Shown here one piece after another: positions 1 to 6,340 of a stretch of DNA of 6,340 bases. The DNA is from JASFUX01 sp050050115. Its GTDB lineage: Bacteria; Pseudomonadota; Alphaproteobacteria; Caulobacterales; Maricaulaceae. The position numbers and the translations under genes were made by a program. The stretch covers positions 1 through 6,340 of the forward strand of contig JASFUX010000204.1 in NCBI GenBank assembly GCA_050050115.1. Direction: 5' to 3'. Numbering within the stretch: the stretch's first letter is position 1; every line of letters starts with the position of its first letter. Below the pieces are notes generated by a model that was not told where the DNA came from, ran no database searches, and saw only the letters and a program-made list of their open reading frames with translations.

Positions 1-1040
1 CGGACGACCTCGTGTTCGAAGCTCTGCGCCGCGCCGGCGATCTGCAGCTTCAAGTCATATTGGTCCGACCAGTTCCACGGCGCATGCGCCCTGGGCGGAT
101 CCGCGCCCAGGATCGCTGCGGCGGCGGCTTTGGCGCCGTCGATCGCGTTCTGAACGCTCTCGAGCCGCATCGGTCGGCCGTAGATCGGATTGACGCCGCG
201 CGCGACGTCGCCGATCGCGAAGATCGCCGGATCATCCGTGCGTCCTTGGGCGTCGACGACGACGCCGTCCTGACACGCAAGCCCCGCGGTTGCAGCGATC
301 TCGTCGTTCGGCTTGGCGCCGACGCCGATGATCACCAGGTCGGCGTCGATCACGTCGCCGTTCGCCAACCGCACCGCGCGCACCGCATCCTCGCCGACGA
401 AGCCGACCGGCGGCGTCGACAGACGAACGTCGACGCCGTGAGCACGATGCTCGGCGGCGTAGAAGTCCGAGATCGTCGGCCCTGACGTGCGCGACATCAG
501 ACGCGGCGCCGCCTCGAGCACCGTCACGGGGCGGCTAAATTTCCGCGCCGCCGCGGCGATCTCCAATCCGATGTAGCCGCCGCCGATCACGACGACGCCC
601 TGCGCCGCCTGCAGCGCCGGGCGCAGCGCGTCCGCGTCGTCGCGCGTGCGCAGGGTGACGACGCCCGAGAGGTCCGCGCCCGCGAGCGTCAGCGTCTTCG
701 CCCGCGCGCCGAGCGCCAGGACCAGCGTGTCGTAGGCCAGGCTCTCGCCGCCGTCGAAGGCGACCGTTTTGGCCGACCGGTCGATCGCCGCGGCGCGCAG
801 GCCGAGCTTCATCTCAACGCCGGCCTCGCGCCAGGCGTCTTGGGTGCGCAAGTCGAGGTGATCCGCTGTCAGCTCGCCCAGAAGATAGTCCTTCGACAGG
901 GGCGGGCGCTGGTAGGGCGGCCAGGGTTCGTCGCCGGCGAGCACGATAGGGCGGTCATAGCCGCCCTGGCGCAGGCTCAGCGCGAGCTGCGCGCCGGCTT
1001 GTCCGGCTCCCAGGATCAGTGTTCCGGCGTGAGAGGTCAT
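1..1040 (-). CDS. FAD-dependent NAD(P)H:ferredoxin reductase, C-terminus missing
   Basis: Flavoprotein of the pyridine nucleotide-disulfide oxidoreductase superfamily, in the group that includes putidaredoxin, rubredoxin and rhodocoxin reductases. It would pass electrons from NAD(P)H through FAD to a small ferredoxin, which then serves an oxygenase or P450. My translation from the ATG at 1040 runs open for 346 codons to the window edge; relatives are about 400 residues, so some 50-60 are missing. Visible motifs: FAD-binding GAGQAG (residues 11-16), RPPLSK (45-50), YDTLVLALGAR (103-113), the second Rossmann fold GGGYIGLE (153-160), and the FAD motif ending FAIGDVA (274-280). Glu176 at the end of the second strand of the NAD domain suggests NADH preference. 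The segment PWNWSDQYD has Asn where relatives usually have Phe. No CxxC redox pair of the disulfide reductases is seen. It is transcribed away from tsaE. No ferredoxin or oxygenase gene lies in the window, so the partner is unknown. Confidence 0.93.
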   Translation of the reverse strand, partial: MTSHAGTLILGAGQAGAQLALSLRQGGYDRPIVLAGDEPWPPYQRPPLSKDYLLGELTADHLDLRTQDAWREAGVEMKLGLRAAAIDRSAKTVAFDGGESLAYDTLVLALGARAKTLTLAGADLSGVVTLRTRDDADALRPALQAAQGVVVIGGGYIGLEIAAAARKFSRPVTVLEAAPRLMSRTSGPTISDFYAAEHRAHGVDVRLSTPPVGFVGEDAVRAVRLANGDVIDADLVIIGVGAKPNDEIAATAGLACQDGVVVDAQGRTDDPAIFAIGDVARGVNPIYGRPMRLESVQNAIDGAKAAAAAILGADPPRAHAPWNWSDQYDLKLQIAGAAQSFEHEVV

Positions 1041-1098
1041 GGCGCGAAATGCCAAGAGGGCGCTTTTGAAGTCAAGCGCGGCGCCTATCATGTGAGCC
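1041..1098. promoter_or_regulatory. Divergent intergenic region with candidate promoters in both directions
   Basis: Only 58 bases separate the start codons of two divergent genes, so both promoters must lie here or inside the neighbouring genes. On the minus strand TTGACT (1075-1070) matches five of six bases of a sigma-70 -35 box, but the -10 at 17-base spacing, GCATTT (1052-1047), is poor. On the plus strand TATCAT (1086-1091) is a fair -10 with only a weak -35 (TTTTGA, 1064-1069). Both candidates would start transcription at or a few bases before the respective ATG, and neither start has a clear Shine-Dalgarno, so leaderless messages are possible. The palindrome TTGA-AG-TCAA (1066-1075) overlaps both -35 elements and could be an operator. 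The region must promote transcription; the exact boxes are guesses. Confidence 0.4.
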
Positions 1099-1569
1099 AT
1101 GGCGCAACCGATCTCACAGGATGGTCAGATCCCTCTGCCGACCGAAGCCGCGACCCTGGCGCTGGGCGCCCGCATCGCCGCGGCGCTTGGGCCGGGCGAC
1201 GTGATTTGCCTTTACGGTGATCTCGGCGCGGGCAAGACGACGCTGGCGCGCGGACTGATTGCGGCGCTCTGCGCCGACGCTGGCGAGGTCCCGAGCCCGA
1301 CCTATACGCTTGTGCAGACCTATCGTGCGGGCGGCTTTGACGTCTGGCACGTCGATCTCTATCGCTTGGAAGGCGAGGACGAATCCGCCGAGCTTGGCCT
1401 CGAGGATGCCTTCGACGCGCATGTGAGCGTGATCGAATGGCCCGAGCGGCTCGGCCGCCGCCTGCCGCCCGACCGCCTGGAGGTCCATCTGGCCGAAACG
1501 GATGACGGCGGACGCGTCGCCCGTCTCATTGGACAAGGAGCCTGGCGTGGCCGCATCGATGAGCTCTGA
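1099..1569 (+). CDS. tsaE: TsaE (YjeE), ATPase of the tRNA t6A37 synthesis complex
   Basis: Cytoplasmic P-loop ATPase that works with TsaB and TsaD to attach threonylcarbamoyl to A37 of ANN-decoding tRNAs; it is usually essential. The 156-residue product is the normal family size. Motifs in order: Walker A GDLGAGKTT (40-48), SPTYTL (66-71, the switch I-like segment), HVDLYRL (84-90, with the metal-contacting Asp86) and VIEWPERL (111-118, with Glu113 of the conserved EW pair). The start is the ATG at 1099. An upstream in-frame ATG at 1090 is followed at once by TGA and cannot be used. No Shine-Dalgarno is visible, which fits a leaderless start. It is the first gene of the operon, and its last 23 bases overlap the start of amgK. 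tsaB and tsaD are not in the window. Confidence 0.97.
   Translation: MAQPISQDGQIPLPTEAATLALGARIAAALGPGDVICLYGDLGAGKTTLARGLIAALCADAGEVPSPTYTLVQTYRAGGFDVWHVDLYRLEGEDESAELGLEDAFDAHVSVIEWPERLGRRLPPDRLEVHLAETDDGGRVARLIGQGAWRGRIDEL
1535..1540 (+). promoter_or_regulatory. Ribosome binding site that decides the amgK start
   Basis: AAGGAG lies inside the 3' end of tsaE, six bases upstream of the GTG at 1547. This is ideal spacing, and it is the best Shine-Dalgarno I noticed upstream of any start codon in the window. It favours GTG 1547 over the upstream ATG at 1502, which sits before this site, and over the ATG at 1559, which is 18 bases beyond it. Confidence 0.6.
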
Positions 1570-2659
1570 GCGTCTCGACGCGATCGGCGCCTTTCTGCGC
1601 GAGGCCGGGTGGGAGGACGCCGAACGGCTGCCGCTCGCCGGAGACGCTTCGATGCGCCGCTATGATCGTCTCGTGCGCCCGAGCGGCGGCACGGCTGTCC
1701 TGATGGATGCTCCGCCTGCCGCCGAAGCGCCGGCCTGCCCGCCGGGCGCCGACGCGACCGAGCGCAAGCGGCTCGGCTACAACGCCGTCGCACGGCTGGC
1801 CGGTCCGAACCCCGTCGCCTTCGCCGGGATCGCACAGGAGCTCAGCCGGCGCGGCTATTCGGCGCCCAAGATGCTTCACGCCGATCTCGATCGAGGTCTG
1901 CTGCTGCTCGAAGACTTGGGCGACGACCTCTTCGCGCGCGTGATCGAACGTGGGGCGGAGGCTCAGCCGCTCTATGAGTCCGCGATCGATCTGCTTGCGG
2001 CGATTTCGCGGGCGACGTTTCCGGTTGAGACCGAGTTCAATGGCCGCGTCTGGCCCTTGCAGGACTATGACGATCTGGCGCTGCAGGCCGAAGTCGATCT
2101 GCTGACGGAGTGGTATGCGCCTCATCGTGGCGGCGCCAAGCTCGATGAGGCGGCGCTCGCGGAATGGCGCGACATCTGGGCCGAGGCGTTCACCGCGCTC
2201 TCGGGCCAGCCGCAGACTTTGGTCTTGCGCGACTATCACGCCGAAAACCTGATCTGGCTGCCCGAACGCGAAGGCCCCGCGCAGGCGGGGCTGATCGACT
2301 TCCAGGATGCGGTGTTTGGCCATCCCGCCTATGACCTCATCTCGCTGCTCCAGGACGCACGCCGCGACGTCGACCCCGCGCTGGCGGATGCGATGTACGC
2401 GCGGTTCCTCGACGCGGCCGGCGTGACCGACGAAGCGGCCTTCGCCCGCGCCTACGCGGTGCTCGGCGCGCAGCGCAATGCGAAGATCCTCGGCATCTTC
2501 GTTCGCCTCGCGCATCGCGACGGCAAGCCGAAGTATCTCGACCTGCTGCCGCGGGTGGCGCGGCTGTTCCTGTCGAACCTCACCGATCCGGCGCTCGGGG
2601 ATCTCAAAGCCTGGGTTGGCCGAAATCTGCCCGCGCTCGCGGACGAGGCGCGGCGATGA
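1547..2659 (+). CDS. amgK: AmgK-type anomeric MurNAc/GlcNAc kinase
   Basis: Cytoplasmic kinase of the aminoglycoside phosphotransferase (protein kinase-like) fold. By family knowledge, AmgK phosphorylates MurNAc (and GlcNAc) at the anomeric carbon to give MurNAc-1-P for MurU. From the GTG at 1547 the product is 370 residues, somewhat longer than the roughly 340 of pseudomonad AmgK. Motifs: GDASMRRYDRL (32-42, the family's GDAS-RRY signature), a hinge-like LLLLEDLGDDL (118-128), the catalytic loop LRDYHAENL (227-235; Asp229, His231, Asn234) and the metal-binding IDFQDA (250-255; Asp251). A segment at about residues 57-90 (APACPPG to GYNAVARLAGPNP) accounts for much of the extra length. It overlaps tsaE by 23 bases and murU by the 4 bases ATGA. 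A reading frame open back to 1502 gives an alternative start. Many databases would call it only 'phosphotransferase' or 'aminoglycoside phosphotransferase'. The assignment as AmgK rests on the motifs plus the adjacent murU; substrate choice is inferred. Confidence 0.9.
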   Translation: MAASMSSERLDAIGAFLREAGWEDAERLPLAGDASMRRYDRLVRPSGGTAVLMDAPPAAEAPACPPGADATERKRLGYNAVARLAGPNPVAFAGIAQELSRRGYSAPKMLHADLDRGLLLLEDLGDDLFARVIERGAEAQPLYESAIDLLAAISRATFPVETEFNGRVWPLQDYDDLALQAEVDLLTEWYAPHRGGAKLDEAALAEWRDIWAEAFTALSGQPQTLVLRDYHAENLIWLPEREGPAQAGLIDFQDAVFGHPAYDLISLLQDARRDVDPALADAMYARFLDAAGVTDEAAFARAYAVLGAQRNAKILGIFVRLAHRDGKPKYLDLLPRVARLFLSNLTDPALGDLKAWVGRNLPALADEARR

Positions 2660-3387
2660 GCTTGGCGAAGGTCGATGCCGCCATGGTGATGGCCGCCGGT
2701 CTCGGCACGCGGATGCGGCCGTTGACGAACGATCGGCCGAAGGCGCTGGTCGAGCTGGCGGGCAAAGCGCTGATCGATCACGGCCTCGACCGGCTGGCGG
2801 CGGACGGCGTCGGCCGCGCCGTGGTCAACGTCCACCACTTCGCCGATCGGCTCGAAGCGCATCTCGCAGAGCGTGAGGCTCCGAAGATCGAAATCTCCGA
2901 CGAGCGCGATCTGCTGCTCGAAACCGGCGGCGGCCTGGTCAAGGCCGCGCCGCTCTTGGGCGGCGATCCGTTCTTCGCGCTCAACAGCGACTCGGTCTGG
3001 CGCGAGCCGGATGGCGGACCGACGGCGCTTGAGGCGCTGCGCGATGCGTGGAAGGGCGGCGAGATGGACTTCCTGTTGCTTCTCACGCCGACCGAAGAGG
3101 CGCTGGGTTTTGACGGCCCTGGCGACTTCTTCCTCGTCGACGACGGCCGCCTGACCCGGCGCGGGGACGCCGCGCGCGCGCCTTACGCCTTCATGGGCGT
3201 ACAGATTCTCAATCCGGCTGTGCTCGAAGGCCGCACTGTCGAGCCGTTCTCGACCAACCTTATGTGGAACGAAGCGTTGGCTGCGGGCCGTCTTTACGGC
3301 GTCGTCTTCGGCGGTCAATGGATGCATGTCGGCGACCCGCAAGCGCTCGCCGACGCCGAAGCGCAGATCGACGCGGCGCGGGCCTGA
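2656..3387 (+). CDS. murU: MurU-type N-acetylmuramate-1-phosphate uridylyltransferase
   Basis: Nucleotidyltransferase of the RmlA/GlmU N-terminal fold. MurU converts MurNAc-1-P and UTP to UDP-MurNAc, which re-enters peptidoglycan synthesis below MurA and MurB. Its 243 residues are close to the usual family length, and it has no C-terminal acyltransferase domain, unlike GlmU. Motifs: MAAGLGTRMRPLTNDRPKALV (12-32), with Arg19 in the nucleotide loop and the likely catalytic Lys29; NVHHF (58-62); LETGGG (88-93); LNSDSVW (109-115) with the metal-binding Asp112; and WMHVGDPQAL near the C-terminus. In many RmlA-type enzymes the last motif reads W-x-D-x-G-T; here His takes the Asp place. The ATG overlaps the amgK stop as ATGA, with a partial Shine-Dalgarno GAGG at 2645-2648, so translation is probably coupled. 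Other sugar nucleotidyltransferases look similar, but the pairing with amgK makes MurU the best call. Confidence 0.92.
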   Translation: MSLAKVDAAMVMAAGLGTRMRPLTNDRPKALVELAGKALIDHGLDRLAADGVGRAVVNVHHFADRLEAHLAEREAPKIEISDERDLLLETGGGLVKAAPLLGGDPFFALNSDSVWREPDGGPTALEALRDAWKGGEMDFLLLLTPTEEALGFDGPGDFFLVDDGRLTRRGDAARAPYAFMGVQILNPAVLEGRTVEPFSTNLMWNEALAAGRLYGVVFGGQWMHVGDPQALADAEAQIDAARA

Positions 3388-3402
3388 TCGGGCGGCCGCG
3401 CG

Positions 3403-6340
3403 ATGAAGCGCCTCTTTGAAGCTCCGACACCCCGCGTGTTCACGATCCAGCCGCATCGTCCGTTCCTGGATGATCTTGCGCGGGTCCTCCGCGAGACGCT
3501 TTACGACCCCAAGGAGCCCTTCGCGCTCGCCGACGCGATGATCCTCGCGCCCAACCGCCGCGCCGCGCGCGAGCTGGGCGCTGCGTTCGTGCGCGCAGCA
3601 GGGGAGGATCCGCCGGCGACGCTGCTGCCCTCGATCCGTGCGCTCGGCGACCTCGACGACGAAGAGCCGCCGTTCGAGCCGGGTGCAATCGCGCTCGATC
3701 TGCCGCCGCCGCTGTCGCCGTCGCGCCGGCGGTTCGAGCTGGCCGGTCTCCTGCACGCCCGCGCGCTTCACTTCGACCCTGAGGCGGACCCGGCGGCGAG
3801 CCTGCCGCTTGCCGACGAGCTTGGCCGCCTGCTCGACGAAATCGCTGCGACCGACGGCGTGGACCTCGCCCCGGTCGAAGAGATGTTCGCCAATCTGCCC
3901 GAGCACCTTCAGCACTCGGCCGTGTTTCTCGACATCGTCTTGAAGCACTGGCCCGCTCGCGTCACCGAGCTGGGCCGGATGGACGCCACGAAACGGCGCG
4001 ATGCGGTGTTGCGCGCGCTCGCCGAAGCGTGGACGGACAACCCACCGCAAACACCGATGATCGCCGCGGGCTCGACCGGCTCGCTTGACGCCACCCGCGA
4101 CGTGCTCGCGGCGGTCGCCGCCGCGCCGCAGGGGTTGGTTGTTCTGCCGGGCGTTGACCTGGAGCTGGACGCGCGCGCCTGGGATGGCGTCGGGAATGGC
4201 CATCCGCAGGAAAACCTCAAGGCGACACTGGAGCGATTGGACGTCGAACGCGAGGTTGTCGCTGTCTGGCCGGGCGTCGAGGAACTTGCTCCGGCGCGCG
4301 CGAGAAGACGTCTGGTCAACGAGGCGCTGCGCCCCGCCGCAGCGACTGACGACTGGCTCGCTCGCATCGCCGCGCTGGACGCAGAGTTTGGCGGAAAGAG
4401 CGGCGACGTCGTCGCCTCGGCGCTCGACGGCTTGACGTTGATTGAAGCGCCGACGCAGGACGGCGAAGCGCGCGCGATCGCTTTGGCGGTGCGTCACGCG
4501 CTCGAGACGCCGGACGCTGAAGTCATCGTGACCACGCCGGATCTGGGGCTCGCCGATCGCGTCTTCGCCGCGCTCGAGCGCCACGGGATCGAGCCGGACT
4601 TTTCCGCCGGCCGCCCGCTGATCGAGACCGCGCCAGGCGGCTTTCTTGCCCACGTGCTCGCCTGTGCGCGCGATCGGGGCGATCCGCTCGGGCTCTGCGC
4701 TCTTGTCAAGCACGAGCTGACGGCGCTCGGCCGGGCGCACCGCACCACCCGCATCCGCTTCGCCGAAGTCGAGCGCAAGGCGCTCCGCGGCGTTCGTCCG
4801 GGAGCGGATTTGTCCGCCGTTGTCGCCAGGCTCAAGGCGCACAAGGACGCGCCGAGCGCCGAGGCTTTGGATGTGGTGGCGCGGCTTGAAGCGGCTCTCG
4901 CGCCGCTGACCTCCATCAAGCGCGATGAGACCCGTCCGGTCGCCGAACTCGCCGCCGCTCACGCCGAGGCGACCGAAGCGATTGCCGAGGACGACGCCCT
5001 ATCGGGCGCGGCGCGGATCTGGCGCGACGAGGCGGGGGAAGCGGCCGCGGCGCTGATGCGCGAACTGATCGAGGACGCCGAAGCGTTTCCGGCCTGCACG
5101 CTCGACAGCTATGCGGGCATCTACGAACGACTCGCCATGACCCGTGCGGTGCGCGAGCGGGGCCGCGACGCGCGGGTGCGCATTTTGGGTCCGCTCGAAG
5201 CGCGGCTGCAGTCGGCCGACCTGATCATCGCCGCGGGCCTTAACGAAGGCGTCTGGCCGAGCCGGCCGGCGGAAGATCCGTTCCTGTCGCGCGGCATGCG
5301 CACGGCCGCCGGCCTCGCTGCGCCCGAGCACCGTTTGTCGCTTGCCGCGCACGACTTCGTTCAGCTCGCGTGCGCGCCCAACGTGATCCTGACCCGCGCC
5401 AAGCGCGACGCGTCGGGGCCGACGGTCGCCTCGCGCTGGCTCTGGCGGCTGCAGACGCTCTTGCGCGGCGCGAATGCCGAGATGCGGGGGAGCGAGACGG
5501 ACTATCTTGCGATCGCCGCCAGTCTCGACCGCGTCGCCCCGGCCGACGCGCGTCCGGCGATGAAGCCCGCGCCGACGCCGCCGGTCAAAGCGCGGCCGAC
5601 CAAGCTGTCTGCTTCGCGGGTGCGCGAATGGGTGCGCGATCCATACGGCTTCTACGCGCGGATGATCCTGGGGCTTGCGCCGCTCGATCCGATCGACATG
5701 CCGACGGGTCCGCGCGAACGCGGTCAGGCGATCCACGATGCGCTGCATCAGCTGGTCGCCGCGCACACCGACGACTTGCCGGCCGACTTCGCCGAGCGGC
5801 TCGCCAGTAGCGCGATGGCGGCGCTCGGGAAGTTGGGTTTCGGACCAGAGGAGCTGGTCGCCGAAGAAGAAAGGATGTCGCGCGCGGCCGCTTGGTTCGC
5901 CGCTTGGGAAACGCGCCGCCGCGCAGCCGGCTGGCGGCCCGGCGCCTTGGAGGAGCGCGCCGAGGCGAAGATCAAGACCCGGGCGGGCGCGCTCACCGTC
6001 TATGCGATCGCCGACCGGGTCGACACGGGCCCCGGCGGGACGGCGATCCTCGACTACAAGACCGGCGAGCCGCCCAGCCGCAAGCAGGTCGCCGCCGGGC
6101 TCGAGCCGCAATTGGGCGTCGAGGCGGTGATTCAAAAGCATGTCGGTTTTGGATCGCTGAAGCCGTCCGCGCCGACTCAGCTTCTATATCTGCGTGTGCG
6201 CGGCGGCCGGGTGGCGGGGGCCGAGCTCGACCTCAACGGCGGGCGCGAACCGATCGATCCGGCGAACTTCGCCGAAGAGACAGAGGCGCTGTTGGCCAAG
6301 GGCTTTGAGAGCTACGCCCGACCTGAGCGGGCTTACGAGC
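3403..6340 (+). CDS. addB: AddB, alphaproteobacterial-type helicase-nuclease subunit, last residues missing
   Basis: Subunit of AddAB, which resects double-strand DNA ends and, after Chi recognition, makes 3' tails for RecA. My translation from ATG 3403 is open for 979 codons to the edge; the alphaproteobacterial form is about 1000 residues. Features: N-terminal TIQPHRPFLDDLA (14-26) and LLPSIRALGDLDDEE, both typical of this type, with no GxxGxGKT Walker A; AAGSTGS (221-227); GLNEGVWP (612-619); a helicase motif VI-like TRAKRDASGPTVASRWL (664-680); then a RecB-family nuclease with His778, IADRVD (869-874), LDYKTG (883-888; Asp884, Lys886) and EPQL (901-904). The linker WVRDPYGFYARMILGL (743-758) has Asp746 where iron-sulfur AddB proteins have Cys. 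ATG 3403 is the only start available: the murU stop lies in the same frame 15 bases upstream. The Shine-Dalgarno is weak, suggesting coupling to murU. addA probably follows. Confidence 0.95.
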   Translation, partial: MKRLFEAPTPRVFTIQPHRPFLDDLARVLRETLYDPKEPFALADAMILAPNRRAARELGAAFVRAAGEDPPATLLPSIRALGDLDDEEPPFEPGAIALDLPPPLSPSRRRFELAGLLHARALHFDPEADPAASLPLADELGRLLDEIAATDGVDLAPVEEMFANLPEHLQHSAVFLDIVLKHWPARVTELGRMDATKRRDAVLRALAEAWTDNPPQTPMIAAGSTGSLDATRDVLAAVAAAPQGLVVLPGVDLELDARAWDGVGNGHPQENLKATLERLDVEREVVAVWPGVEELAPARARRRLVNEALRPAAATDDWLARIAALDAEFGGKSGDVVASALDGLTLIEAPTQDGEARAIALAVRHALETPDAEVIVTTPDLGLADRVFAALERHGIEPDFSAGRPLIETAPGGFLAHVLACARDRGDPLGLCALVKHELTALGRAHRTTRIRFAEVERKALRGVRPGADLSAVVARLKAHKDAPSAEALDVVARLEAALAPLTSIKRDETRPVAELAAAHAEATEAIAEDDALSGAARIWRDEAGEAAAALMRELIEDAEAFPACTLDSYAGIYERLAMTRAVRERGRDARVRILGPLEARLQSADLIIAAGLNEGVWPSRPAEDPFLSRGMRTAAGLAAPEHRLSLAAHDFVQLACAPNVILTRAKRDASGPTVASRWLWRLQTLLRGANAEMRGSETDYLAIAASLDRVAPADARPAMKPAPTPPVKARPTKLSASRVREWVRDPYGFYARMILGLAPLDPIDMPTGPRERGQAIHDALHQLVAAHTDDLPADFAERLASSAMAALGKLGFGPEELVAEEERMSRAAAWFAAWETRRRAAGWRPGALEERAEAKIKTRAGALTVYAIADRVDTGPGGTAILDYKTGEPPSRKQVAAGLEPQLGVEAVIQKHVGFGSLKPSAPTQLLYLRVRGGRVAGAELDLNGGREPIDPANFAEETEALLAKGFESYARPERAYE

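Noticed and set aside
12..485. A 157-codon plus-strand open frame at the left end
   Set aside because: It is antisense to the ferredoxin reductase, which carries complete FAD and NAD motifs here; the plus frame has none.
1526..2515. A 329-codon minus-strand open frame antisense to amgK
   Set aside because: No recognisable domain, while the opposite strand holds the AmgK catalytic loop and metal site.
1547..2659. An aminoglycoside resistance gene, from the APH-like fold
   Set aside because: The GDAS-RRY signature and the adjacent murU point to the cell-wall sugar kinase AmgK; nothing suggests a mobile resistance cassette.
3391..3400. GC-rich GCGGCCGC run before addB as a terminator
   Set aside because: It is a short palindrome with no loop or T-run and lies between tightly coupled operon genes.
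2452..4962. An 836-codon open frame on the minus strand, antisense to murU and addB
   Set aside because: It is rich in Arg, Ala and Gln with no recognisable domain, and it lies across two clear genes. GC-rich third positions remove stop codons from this antisense frame, so it is a composition shadow.
4999..6141. A 380-codon minus-strand open frame antisense to the addB nuclease half
   Set aside because: Same cause: Arg/Gly-rich, no motif, and the plus strand encodes conserved helicase and nuclease motifs throughout.
1381..6178. Scattered GANTC sites (for example 1381, 1976, 2989, 3204, 6129, 6174) as a sign of CcrM control
   Set aside because: All those I found lie inside coding sequence and none is in the promoter region, so no regulatory role can be argued.

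Overview
The window is a stretch of a GC-rich bacterial chromosome. Every gene uses mostly G or C at the third codon position, and I see no sign of transferred DNA: no mobile elements, CRISPR arrays, tRNA or rRNA genes. The gene content and order (tsaE, amgK, murU, then an addB of the alphaproteobacterial type) point to an alphaproteobacterium. The protein sequences look closest to Caulobacterales or relatives, but that lineage is an impression from motifs and not the result of a search.

Layout: bases 1-1040 (minus strand) hold most of an FAD/NAD(P)H-dependent ferredoxin reductase whose C-terminus runs off the left edge. A 58-base divergent intergenic region (1041-1098) follows and must hold promoters for both directions. 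From 1099 to the right edge lies a tightly packed plus-strand operon: tsaE (tRNA t6A synthesis ATPase), amgK (anomeric MurNAc/GlcNAc kinase), murU (MurNAc-1-phosphate uridylyltransferase) and addB (AddAB helicase-nuclease subunit), the last cut off close to its end. addA is expected just beyond the right edge.

The genes in the operon overlap or nearly touch: amgK starts inside tsaE, murU overlaps amgK by ATGA, and addB starts 15 bases after murU in the same reading frame. This implies one transcript and translational coupling. AmgK and MurU catalyse two consecutive steps of peptidoglycan recycling: MurNAc to MurNAc-1-P, then to UDP-MurNAc. They bypass the fosfomycin-sensitive MurA step. TsaE and AddB belong to unrelated processes (tRNA modification and double-strand-break repair), although this grouping recurs in alphaproteobacteria.

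I did not find an undescribed system here. The points most worth a second look are the tiny divergent promoter region with possible leaderless starts, the lost Walker A and iron-sulfur cysteine in AddB, the AmgK start codon, and a few substitutions at conserved positions. Two very long antisense reading frames (2452-4962 and 4999-6141, minus strand) are composition shadows of the operon genes.
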